Origin: Flagellimonas abyssi | GTDB taxonomy: Bacteria; Bacteroidota; Bacteroidia; Flavobacteriales; Flavobacteriaceae | Direction: 5' to 3' | NCBI RefSeq assembly: GCF_019457905.1 | Contig: NZ_JAHZSV010000014.1 | Span: 1-64,000, forward strand | DNA: 64,000 bases | In this document: positions 1-7,544 of the stretch, one piece after another | Position numbering within the stretch: position 1 is the first letter of the stretch | Layout: every line of letters starts with the position of its first letter | Translations under genes and position numbers: made by a program | Notes under the pieces: model-generated | Told to the model about the DNA's origin: nothing | Seen by the model: the letters and a program-made list of their open reading frames with translations, nothing else | The model's database searches: none

Positions 1-37
1 CCCATTTTCTGTGCTGAGATGGTAAGGTACATGGGCG

Positions 38-622
38 TTATCTTAATTGATGTTTCAAACTTTCAAAATCCCCAATGCCCATATTGATTTTCAGATATGG
101 TTTTCCCATCATTGGTTCCACCTTCTCCACATTGTTGAGGATTTCATTGCAGTGTTTTTTATAGCTTTCAAATTCACGAAGGATTCTCTCGTGATCCACT
201 TTCGGAACGGTGTTTCTTGGCTCCAAAAAATCCATTCTCTCTTCCTGTATCTTGACTGGTTTCCGACTCGGTTTCCTCCCATCCTTTACATATGCCTCGT
301 AAAGAATCAACATCATTTCATAGGTCGGCCGGATACTGGTCTTTTCCATGTTCTTTATAATGGTGATGAGCCTATCGAATTTTTTCATCATCTGACGCTC
401 CAATTTTTTGATACTGTCAACGATGATCTTTGTTCCCTCTCCAAATGGGTCAAGGCTGTTCTCCTTGAAGTATTGTATCATTACATCCAATACCTCGCTA
501 TGGGATTTGTTGAACCTTTTGGAATAACTGCGAAAGCGTGTGGCCGTTTCTTTCTTTACCGTGATATTGGAATAACCACCGCTTCCTTTCTTTGTTCTGC
601 CGTTTGTGGATTGCTTTTCCAT
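38..622 (-). CDS. BfmA/BtgA-like mobilization accessory protein
   Basis: A 194-residue, lysine-rich protein. Residues about 18-55 (NITVKKETATRFRSYSKR onward) look like a ribbon-helix-helix DNA-binding segment followed by a helical region. This resembles the BfmA/BtgA accessory proteins that help relaxases of Bacteroidetes mobilizable elements at oriT. It reads leftward and ends 37 bases from the window edge, so the relaxase expected downstream would lie outside the window. The tyrosine recombinase at 885-2120 on the same strand supports a mobile-element setting. The family call is from overall resemblance; a generic ribbon-helix-helix regulator is the alternative. Confidence 0.65.
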   Translation of the reverse strand: MEKQSTNGRTKKGSGGYSNITVKKETATRFRSYSKRFNKSHSEVLDVMIQYFKENSLDPFGEGTKIIVDSIKKLERQMMKKFDRLITIIKNMEKTSIRPTYEMMLILYEAYVKDGRKPSRKPVKIQEERMDFLEPRNTVPKVDHERILREFESYKKHCNEILNNVEKVEPMMGKPYLKINMGIGDFESLKHQLR

Positions 623-739
623 AGGTGCGATTTTGCTTTTTAGTGAAATTGCGTCAATTTTTTCGTCAAAAATTTCCAGTGTTTATAGGGCTTCCCAAAG
701 GGTTTACTGTAGATTTCGAAAAAGTCTACTGTAGCCCCT

Positions 740-870
740 GATTTTGCACGGTATTCCGAAATCAGTTCAATCAACTGGTTTTCAACTCGTTGAATACCAG
801 AAAACAACCGTGATGGCGCATTTTGCGCATCACCCTCTTGCTATTCCTACGTCCCGCAAGCGGGACCGAA
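740..870. other. dyad-rich gap between integrase and mobilization gene (possible oriT)
   Basis: This gap holds a perfect 7-bp inverted repeat GTCCCGC-aa-GCGGGAC at 851-866, a GCGC-containing dyad near 817-832 (GCGCATTTTGCGC) and an imperfect dyad around 778-811 (CTGG...CCAG). No ORF here looks real. The position just upstream of a mobilization gene and the dyad cluster fit an origin of transfer, but no nic consensus was verified. The 851-866 hairpin could instead be a processing or termination signal for the integrase transcript, although no T-tract follows it. Confidence 0.3.
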
Positions 871-884
871 TGAATACAGCCTTA

Positions 885-2120
885 TCATCCTTCGGCTGCT
901 TTTTTAGTCTGCATATGTTCTATCAGATTTTGCATGTCCTCCCCTATCTTGTGTTCCAGTACCCTTGCATAGATCTGGGTGGTGGTCAATTTGGTATGGC
1001 CTAGCATTTTGGAAACTGTTTCTATCGGGACTCCATTTGAAAGGGTAACCGTAGTTGCAAAAGTGTGCCTGGCTGAATGAAAGGATATGGTTTTGTAAAT
1101 ACCACAGGCCTTGGCAATTTCTTTTAGATATTTGTTTGTCTTCTGGTTGGAGAGCACAGGAAGCACTTTTGTATCGGTCTCAGGGCTGTCCCAATACTTT
1201 TCAATGATTTCTTTTGCCTTGGGCAATAAAGGCAGTTTCACACTTTCCGATGTTTTTTCCCTTTTGGTATAGATCCATTGGTTTCCATCAATACCAAGCA
1301 CCAGTTGGTTCTTTTCAAGTTCCCTGACATCGATATAGGATAGGCCGGTATAACAGGCGAAAAGGAAAGCATCCTTGACTTTTTCATAGCCAGCTCCAGT
1401 GAAGTCCGTTTCTTCGATGAGCCTAAGTTCCCTTTCCGTTAGATAACTGCGTTCAGTTTTATGAAAACGGAGCTTATAGTTAATGAAAGGGTCTTTTTCC
1501 AACCATTCCAACTTAACGCCCAGCTTGACCACTTTCATCAAACGCTCCAAGTGTTTCATCGCCCCATTATTGGTACATTTCTTTCCCTTTTGGAGTTGCG
1601 GGCCGTTCAGTAGATAATGTTCAAAATCGGTAATGAACTTATAGTTCAATTGTTCCAAACGGATATCGGGGAGTTTGTATTTGGATTCCAAAAAACGAAG
1701 GAGATACTTTTTGGTCCCATAATAGTTTTTCATCGTTCCGGGTCGGAGTACACTCTTTTGTGTTTTGTTATGATACTCGATAAGTTCAAACAGGGTACTA
1801 TGTTGCTCGTCCTGTCCTAGATAACGGGCCTTAATGGCTTGGGCTGTGATCACCTTTTCTTCACGCAACAATACCTTGTGGGTGTCCATGATTGCAGCAT
1901 AGACCTCATCAAGGTAACTGTTCAATAAACGGGCCTTATGGGTCAGACCATGGAGCCTTCCCTTGTTTTCGTCCCATTCATTCACCGAAACATATCGTTT
2001 CAGACTGATTTCTGCCCTCTTCCCATTGACGGTGATACGGGCATATATGGTCAACTTTTGGGGATTATTTGAAATGTCCCGTGTGAATAGAAGTACTTTT
2101 AAAGTGTTGGAATTGCGCAT
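885..2120 (-). CDS. IntDOT-like tyrosine recombinase
   Basis: A 411-residue site-specific integrase. The N-terminal arm-binding domain covers residues about 8-75 (LTIYARITVNGKRAEISL), the SAM-like core-binding domain about 105-205, and the catalytic domain about 225-390. Visible catalytic residues are His348 and Arg351 (FHSARHTF), His375 (LGHTKL) and the nucleophile Tyr384. At the usual first-arginine position the sequence reads TGLSYIDV, with Ser261 instead of Arg. This substitution is known from IntDOT of the Bacteroides conjugative transposon CTnDOT. It should integrate and excise the element that also carries the neighbouring mobilization gene. It is full length and intact, so it may be functional. 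Attachment sites could not be located. Confidence 0.9.
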   Translation of the reverse strand: MRNSNTLKVLLFTRDISNNPQKLTIYARITVNGKRAEISLKRYVSVNEWDENKGRLHGLTHKARLLNSYLDEVYAAIMDTHKVLLREEKVITAQAIKARYLGQDEQHSTLFELIEYHNKTQKSVLRPGTMKNYYGTKKYLLRFLESKYKLPDIRLEQLNYKFITDFEHYLLNGPQLQKGKKCTNNGAMKHLERLMKVVKLGVKLEWLEKDPFINYKLRFHKTERSYLTERELRLIEETDFTGAGYEKVKDAFLFACYTGLSYIDVRELEKNQLVLGIDGNQWIYTKREKTSESVKLPLLPKAKEIIEKYWDSPETDTKVLPVLSNQKTNKYLKEIAKACGIYKTISFHSARHTFATTVTLSNGVPIETVSKMLGHTKLTTTQIYARVLEHKIGEDMQNLIEHMQTKKAAEG

Positions 2121-2269
2121 AATACATAACTTTTGGGTTTGACAAAACAGGTTTGCAAAACACCCATGAACAGCGTCAAACGCTATCTAAATTATGCACA
2201 ATGAACGTACCGAACCATTCACCGAACTCTACACCTTTTATATGGTTTTAAATGAATTCAATTGAATGC

Positions 2270-2314
2270 AATAAAAACAAAAAGCACTGTCAATCAGTCA
2301 GTTGACAGTGCTTT
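2270..2314 (-). terminator. Rho-independent terminator, leftward
   Basis: A perfect 13-bp stem (AAAGCACTGTCAA at 2281-2293 with TTGACAGTGCTTT at 2302-2314) and an 8-base loop. Read on the minus strand it runs into a T-rich tract (complement of 2268-2280). No leftward gene was found upstream of it, so what it terminates is unclear. Confidence 0.6.
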
Positions 2315-2623
2315 GATACCACCTATTTAGTGGTTCGTCGGGATGACTGCCCTACTAATCCCAATGCCCCATATCGTCCTGGGTCGAAAGAATATTTTTA
2401 ACAATTCTTGTTCAACTAAAACCATAGAATCTGTATCTTTAAAACTTAAATAAGATTAGGTGCCAAATAACGGCATTTAGGTTCATTTTATATGGTATTT
2501 GTGTACTGGTGAACGATTCGGTGCACAGGTTAAGAAAAATGATTTTAACTTTTTGAATATCAATTGATTATACCTTGGGTTTAGGCCCCAGTCAGGTCAC
2601 TTTTTAACAAACCATAAGATATC

Positions 2624-2666
2624 AAAATCCTGTAATCTAATTGATTTACAGGATTTTGCATTTTTT
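2624..2666 (+). terminator. Rho-independent terminator, rightward
   Basis: A perfect 12-bp stem (AAAATCCTGTAA at 2624-2635 with TTACAGGATTTT at 2646-2657), a 10-base loop, then GCATTTTTTT. No rightward gene is visible upstream, so it may belong to a lost gene or a small RNA. Confidence 0.6.
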
Positions 2667-2810
2667 TGGCATATCATATAATTTGGTTTAAAAGAGTTCA
2701 CAAATCGTCAACATTCGTCAACATGTAAATTTGGCATTAAAAATCGGACGATTTGACTGTATGGTTGATTTGACTTTCGTAGCAGATTGTTTAATTAAAA
2801 ACTTGTCTCT

Positions 2811-3034
2811 ATGAGATCGACCAAAACCTTTTCCATCCTAATTTGGCAATACGCCCAACGGGCAGATGCCAATAATGAAGCAAATCTTTATGCCAGAATC
2901 AGTCTTAACGGCAAAAAGGCGAACATCAGCCTCAAGAAAAAACTGAATGTCAACAGTTGGGACTCAAAAAAACAACGCGCCAAAGGTACCAAAGCATCCG
3001 CCAGATACTTGAATGAATACCTTGAGGAGGTGGG
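2811..3034 (+). pseudogene. truncated tyrosine recombinase, N-terminal arm-binding domain only
   Basis: An open frame runs 2811-3083 (90 codons). Its first 74 or so residues (LYARISLNGKKANISLKK, then NVNSWDSKKQRAKG) match the arm-binding domain of the integrase at 885-2120 in layout and sequence. After about residue 74 the similarity stops and the remaining codons (VEDLLSPHIHASHQT) look like antisense readthrough of the neighbouring fragment. Core-binding and catalytic domains are absent, so it is not a functional recombinase. It is the 5' end of a second integrase cut off by a deletion or rearrangement junction near 3034. Confidence 0.75.
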
Positions 3035-3113
3035 TGTCGAAGACCTGTTGTCCCCTCATATCCATGCATCCCATCAAACCTAAAACCAATAAGATGATTA
3101 TATTATTTTTCAT
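3035..3113 (-). pseudogene. 5' fragment of an exported protein downstream of traK remnant
   Basis: On the minus strand an ATG at 3113 begins MKNNIIILLVLGLMGC, a lipoprotein-like signal. Its first codons overlap the end of the traK-like remnant by 11 bases, as expected for consecutive genes of a transfer operon. After about 26 codons it runs into the truncated integrase on the other strand. The likely identity is the gene following traK in the conjugation operon, but the fragment is too short to name. Confidence 0.4.
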
Positions 3114-3762
3114 AAGTTTCAATTTTACTTAGGAAGTTTTCAAAAAAATCAGTGATCAACAACCCATGGGGGTGATGGGGGAAATGGCGTTCCACTAGAA
3201 TGAGTTTGCCCGTGGTGATCAATTCATAGGTATCGGTGACGGCAGCTCGGTTGAGATGGATCACGGTTCGGGTCTGAAAGACATAGGGTTCCTGTGTCAA
3301 ATCTATTCGGGAATCGATGCGTTCCACTTATTGTACGAGGGAATATTGCAACAAACGGTTATAGAAGCCATCGGCTTTCTTTTGCCGATACACAGCATCC
3401 ACGGAGGCGTTGCCCAACTATAGGGCCTTTTCCATGTTCCTTTCGTAGCTGTTGGCCTCGATGTCATAGAACCAACTATGGAACTGCTTCAAATGGGCCA
3501 GAGCCTCGACTTTCAGATTTTCCCGTTCGGCGAAGTATGGGCTAAAGTTTTTTGGCTCTGATCAGGCCACCAAGTACCCATTTTTGGAGAAACTCGCCGG
3601 GACGTCCAGAATTAGCAAAAGATGCATCGACGATTTCCGGTCCTTAAAATACTACAGTTATGAAGCTCATGTTCTTTTCTACCAATTTGATGGTGTTGAC
3701 GAAATTTTCTTCGTTGGGATTATAGGCAAACGTATGAATTTTGTGGAGCACATTTAAAGTTC
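3103..3762 (-). pseudogene. decayed conjugative transposon TraK-like gene
   Basis: Reading leftward from about 3762, the translation gives VNTIKLVEKNMSFITVVF, then a stop, a poorly matching stretch, and then FAERENLKVEALAHLKQFH, YRQKKADGFYNRLL, RTVIHLNRAAVTDTYELIT and a PHGLLITDFFENF ending. The order and the C-terminal asparagine/proline-His-Gly-Leu signature resemble TraK of Bacteroidetes conjugative transposons, an inner-membrane component of the mating apparatus. At least four in-frame stops (including ones near 3655, 3545, 3422 and 3330) and one frameshift break the gene. No other intact transfer gene lies nearby. The call rests on recalled family resemblance. Confidence 0.55.
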
Positions 3763-3825
3763 AAATAATGTACTGATACCTCAAACAAAATCCATTTTAA
3801 AAAAACCAAACCAAATCCCCTAGCA

Positions 3826-4395
3826 TTGAAACGTACCAGAATCCACAATCCGTTCTATGTAATCACCGGAGGTCCAGGTGTGGGCAAGACGAGTCTTCTG
3901 GAGGCCCTTCAAATAAGAGGATATACCGTCATTCCTGAAGTGGCGCGCCAACTAATCAAGGAAAAACAGGCCATCGATGGGGATGCCCTTCCCTGGAAAA
4001 ACAAAAGATTGTATCGGGACCTCATGTTCCAAAGATCTCTTGAAAGTTTCGAAAAAGTCATGAAGCAGAAACAAGGCAGCAGCCCCATCTTCTTTGACCG
4101 TGGATTTTTAGATGCCATCTGTTATGCCAGTCTTACCGGTATCAGAGTGGAAAACGATATGAAAATACTGGCCGAGACCTGGCGCTACAACGATCATGTT
4201 TTTATCTTACCCCCATGGAAAGAAATCTACCAGACCGATGCCCAGCGCAAACAGGACTGGAACGAAGCAGTATTCACCTATAATAAAATGATCCAAACCT
4301 ACCGAAGCTATCAATACAACCTAGTGGAAGTTCCCAAAACAACCATCGGAGAAAGGGCAGAATTTATCCTTACATTCGTAACAAAGGAAAAATAG
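3826..4395 (+). CDS. AAA_28-type P-loop NTPase
   Basis: A 189-residue cytosolic protein with an N-terminal Walker A motif GGPGVGKT (residues 15-22), a helical middle, and a hydrophobic strand IFFDRGFLDA (about residues 89-98) that likely serves as Walker B. This is the layout of the AAA_28 family of small P-loop NTPases, often annotated as putative nucleoside/nucleotide kinases; the substrate is unknown. The frame is open back to a stop at 3766 but contains no ATG before the motif, so translation probably starts at TTG 3826, giving a length normal for the family. It stands alone between the mobile-element debris and the histidine kinase. Confidence 0.75.
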   Translation: MKRTRIHNPFYVITGGPGVGKTSLLEALQIRGYTVIPEVARQLIKEKQAIDGDALPWKNKRLYRDLMFQRSLESFEKVMKQKQGSSPIFFDRGFLDAICYASLTGIRVENDMKILAETWRYNDHVFILPPWKEIYQTDAQRKQDWNEAVFTYNKMIQTYRSYQYNLVEVPKTTIGERAEFILTFVTKEK

Positions 4396-4509
4396 AACCT
4401 TCCAGCATTTGTTATAATGCTCAGATACCATCCATCTATTCATTCCTTAATTAAATATACCTCAAGAAGTTGAAGGTGTATTCCTACCACATAATTTCGA
4501 TACGGTTCT

Positions 4510-4517
4510 TATATTTG
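4510..4517 (+). promoter_or_regulatory. candidate Bacteroidetes -7 element (TATATTTG)
   Basis: TATATTTG fits the Bacteroidetes -7 consensus TAnnTTTG and lies 51 bases before the ATG of the histidine kinase. The -33 TTG is not clear, so confidence is modest. Confidence 0.35.
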
Positions 4518-4568
4518 TAAATCAGCTGCCCTGATGAAAAAGAACCAAAATAACCAGTAACCAAACTA

Positions 4569-5672
4569 ATGATCAACCCATTCAAAATAGGCCTAACCGA
4601 AACCTTGGCTCCATTTTTCAACCAATCATTCGATTGTTTGTGCATTGCAAACTTTGAAGGCTATTTTGTAGACATCAATCCAGGGTTCGTCTCACTTTTG
4701 GGATACTCCAAGGAGGAGCTGATGTCAAAAAAAATATCGGAGTTTATTTATGCCGAGGATCGTGAACCAACGGCCCAAAAAAGACAAAAACTCTTGGAAA
4801 ACGTTCCTTTGGTCAATTTTGAGAATAGGTATGTCAGTAAATCTGGGAAATTGGTCTGGTTGCACTGGACATCGGTTCCCCTGTCCGAACAAGGTTTGGT
4901 CTATGCCATTGCAAAGGATATTACCTATACAAAGGAATTACAAAAGGAACGGCTCTCCCATTTAAAAAATCTTTCCATTGCCAATAAAGAGCTAAAACAA
5001 TTGAATTACACCACCGCACACGATTTAAGGTCCCCGATCAACAATCTCATCTCATTGGTCAACTTGATTGATCTAGATAAAGTAATTGACTCCGAGACCC
5101 AGGAAATACTGGCTATGATCAAAGTGTCCACGATTAGTTTGATTGATACAATGAACTCACAAATTGATGCCTTCAAGGAAATTGACACCACACAAAGGCA
5201 ACTGTCCAAGACCAACTTAACCGTTGTAATCAATAAGGTACAACACTCCATTGGAAGTTTAATCAAGCAATCGGACACGCAGTTCCATATAGACCTTTCT
5301 GCACTTCCTGTCGTCTGGTTCAACCCCCAAGCCTTGGAAAGTATCTTTCTCAACTTGATCACCAATTCCATCAAATACTCCAAGTCCGGGGTTCCCCCCA
5401 TCATAACACTCCATAGTGCTTTAGAGGACGGAAAACACATCTTAAGATATAATGACAACGGTATCGGCTTTGATTTGTCAAAGACAGGTGACCAACTTTT
5501 CAAATTGAACCAAGGTCACCACGGTGGGAGTAACAGTAAAGGAGTGGGGCTGTATTTAGTATATCAAAAAGTGACCGATTATGGTGGAAGTATCGAGGTG
5601 GACAGTGAAGTAAACCAAGGAACTACCTTTACCATAACCTTTAGTGAAGACCCCAATTCGTCTATCCTATAA
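4569..5672 (+). CDS. cytosolic PAS-domain sensor histidine kinase
   Basis: A 367-residue protein with no transmembrane segment. A PAS domain covers residues about 18-120 (FEGYFVDINPGFVSLLGYSKEEL). A short coiled linker leads to a HisKA-type dimerisation helix with the phosphoacceptor His151 in TAHDLRSPINNL. The C-terminal ATPase domain shows the N box (LNLITNSIKYS), G1 (DNDNGIGFDLS-like) and G2 (GVGLYLV) motifs. It should autophosphorylate in response to an intracellular cue read by the PAS domain and pass phosphate to a response regulator. No response regulator is adjacent, so it is an orphan kinase and its partner cannot be named. Confidence 0.9.
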   Translation: MINPFKIGLTETLAPFFNQSFDCLCIANFEGYFVDINPGFVSLLGYSKEELMSKKISEFIYAEDREPTAQKRQKLLENVPLVNFENRYVSKSGKLVWLHWTSVPLSEQGLVYAIAKDITYTKELQKERLSHLKNLSIANKELKQLNYTTAHDLRSPINNLISLVNLIDLDKVIDSETQEILAMIKVSTISLIDTMNSQIDAFKEIDTTQRQLSKTNLTVVINKVQHSIGSLIKQSDTQFHIDLSALPVVWFNPQALESIFLNLITNSIKYSKSGVPPIITLHSALEDGKHILRYNDNGIGFDLSKTGDQLFKLNQGHHGGSNSKGVGLYLVYQKVTDYGGSIEVDSEVNQGTTFTITFSEDPNSSIL

Positions 5673-5906
5673 ATGTGCCTACCGGAACATCGAACCCACT
5701 TCTTGGTGAACCTTCAAATAATGTTGTTCCAACGCTTCCTCAGTAACCTTCATTCCGGTAATCCTTTGGGAATTTCAGGCTTCGGGGTGAATTTTCTTCG
5801 TGTCATATTCAGTAAATGCAATGATTAAACTTACTGCCCTAATTTTTGGGGTATCTACGATTCTAATCTTATTTTTGGGTACCGAACAATAAAATTCATC
5901 TTTCAC

Positions 5907-6503
5907 ATGTTCCCGAGTAAGAATACGGAAAAAAATCTATTTATAATTTTATACCTCAATGCAATCTATCCCTTAGGCCCCAGTCTAAAAAATTATCTGG
6001 TTCAGCACATCAAAAGTTGTTCTTTCGAAAGAAACCAAATCATTAGCAGGGCTGGAGAAGTCTGCAATCGTCTTTATCTTATTAAAAAAGGGATGGTCCG
6101 TGGGTACTTCGTAAGCGACGAAATAGAATTGACTACTTGGGTAGACACCGAAAATGAGGTCTTCACCTCCATTACCGGTTTTTTTAGAAATGAACCATGC
6201 CAAGAATATATGCAAAGCCTTGAAGAAACCTATTGTGATTATATGGATTATGAAGACTATAAGTATTGCTTAAATAATTTTCCGGAAATGCGGCACATCA
6301 ACCGAATATTATTGGAGGAGTATTACATACTTGCAGAAAAAAGGGTCTATTTGGCAAGAATTCCCAATGCCAAAAAAAGATTGGCCTACTACATGGAGCA
6401 CATGAAGCCACAAATTGTAGATCGAATCCCACGAAAACATTTAGCTTCCTATCTAGCCATAAGACCTGAAACTTTATCAAGACTGTTGAGAGAAAGAAAT
6501 TAA
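5907..6503 (+). CDS. Crp/Fnr-family cyclic-nucleotide-binding-type regulator
   Basis: A 198-residue protein with a cupin-like cNMP-binding fold (residues about 20-125, including RAGEVCNRLYLIKKGMVRGY) followed by a helical connector and a short helix-turn-helix ending ASYLAIRPETLSRLLRER. This compact form is typical of Bacteroidetes Crp/Fnr homologues. Ligand and targets are unknown. It sits 234 bases after the histidine kinase and 471 bases before the adhesin cluster, so it could regulate either or neither. Confidence 0.8.
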   Translation: MFPSKNTEKNLFIILYLNAIYPLGPSLKNYLVQHIKSCSFERNQIISRAGEVCNRLYLIKKGMVRGYFVSDEIELTTWVDTENEVFTSITGFFRNEPCQEYMQSLEETYCDYMDYEDYKYCLNNFPEMRHINRILLEEYYILAEKRVYLARIPNAKKRLAYYMEHMKPQIVDRIPRKHLASYLAIRPETLSRLLRERN

Positions 6504-6974
6504 GTTTTATTTGCTTTGTTACTTCCAGAAACAATTTTGAATTCATATACAAAGTGTATTTTTTAACTTCCATTTAAGTTACCTTCCCTACCATCCACCC
6601 TTCTTTTTACGTAAGAAATAACTCTAAATTGACATATATCAATTTCAGAGATTTTTTTTAATACTAAAAAAAAACACCCTCCGTTTCTTAAAGCAAACGA
6701 AAGAAAAACTGCACACAATCCGCTTTAAATTGTACGAAAAATAACATCAAAAACCTTCTTAAGTAAATAAAATAGTTCCTAAGCAATATGACATAAAAAA
6801 TACGCTTCCCTAAGACCGATAAAAATTCGCAAACCCTTACCGGTGGTGACCTGATTCAGCAAAGCTGAGCACAAGCCAAAAAAAGCTGCATCCATGTGGC
6901 CAGAGTTTTTCATGCCTTTTCCGAACAGGATTACAAACTATAAAACCGCTAACAAAACCTAAAATAAATCACAA
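6504..6974. other. upstream region of the adhesin cluster
   Basis: A 471-base AT-rich gap with no supported gene. A small dyad TCAGC-aaa-GCTGA lies at 6856-6868, about 107 bases before the next start codon. It probably contains the promoter and leader of the secreted-protein cluster, but no clear -33/-7 pair was recognised. Confidence 0.35.
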
Positions 6975-7511
6975 ATGAAAACCATTTTTAACCAAAGAAC
7001 CCTAATGAGCTTATTGCTTTTCCTTTTCTTAAGCTTAGGAGTTTCCATGGCCCAAACAGATCATACTGTCATCGTGGATTCCGACTTTCCTAATAGTGGA
7101 GGGCTTATCGCCTCATTACCTGCAAGTGTAACGCTGATAGAAGCCAAGACCTCTGCTACATTGCCAGAAACCCTAAAACAGGCCTTGGCCAAGAATTCAA
7201 GTGTCAAAAACATTCATCTTTTTGTGCCATCGACAAACGCATCCATCCGTATTGGAGGACGATCCTACTCGGCCGAAGCCGTAGGAAATCAATTGGAGCC
7301 ATCAGAATTTAGAACCGGTTCTGATGTGACCGTTTTTGTTTACTCGTGTGTATTGGCGAAAACCCCCGAAGGCAGGTTCCTTCTTGAAAACATAGCCTCT
7401 GGAACAGGTTTCAACGTGGCTTCCAGCTCAAGTTGTGACGAAATGGGAGAGGAAATGACCTTTGATTTTTCCGTAAGGCCCTTGAGCAATACCAAGACCA
7501 TTTTCGATTAA
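6975..7511 (+). CDS. secreted stand-alone DUF4347-like protein
   Basis: A 178-residue protein with a clear signal peptide (residues 1-26, ending GVSMAQ). The mature part (VIVDSDFPNSGGLIASLP, then a TLPETLKQAL helix and an IHLFVPSTNASIRIGG strand) resembles DUF4347, a domain normally found at the N-terminus of very large secreted adhesins. Here the domain is a separate gene, 33 bases upstream of a giant T9SS adhesin. The usual His-rich strand (IHxxSHG in the family as I recall it) is replaced by LFVPST. It may act with the adhesin during secretion or surface assembly, but its role is unknown. It carries no T9SS sorting domain of its own. Confidence 0.6.
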   Translation: MKTIFNQRTLMSLLLFLFLSLGVSMAQTDHTVIVDSDFPNSGGLIASLPASVTLIEAKTSATLPETLKQALAKNSSVKNIHLFVPSTNASIRIGGRSYSAEAVGNQLEPSEFRTGSDVTVFVYSCVLAKTPEGRFLLENIASGTGFNVASSSSCDEMGEEMTFDFSVRPLSNTKTIFD

Positions 7512-7544
7512 CATAGCCAAAATCCAAATACAAATTTGACCAAA

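Larger units (their letters stand above)
2121..2810. other. gene-free gap beside the integrase
   Basis: About 690 bases with no convincing ORF and no recognisable tRNA. It contains two stem-loops (2270-2314 and 2624-2666, listed separately) with short AT-rich stretches between them. The stem-loop spacing could reflect a small untranslated RNA or a remnant of a lost gene, but nothing further can be supported. An attachment site next to the integrase would be expected here; no direct repeat was identified. Confidence 0.4.

Noticed and set aside
47..643. 198-codon rightward ORF opposite the mobilization gene
   Set aside because: The leftward frame has protein-like composition and a DNA-binding segment; the rightward one looks like random hydrophobic antisense.
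2330..2400. Possible structured RNA or tRNA-like segment near the integrase
   Set aside because: No cloverleaf, T-loop or CCA end could be drawn; left as unexplained intergenic sequence.
3294..3545. 83-codon rightward ORF
   Set aside because: Lies antisense to the decayed traK-like gene, with no recognisable domain.
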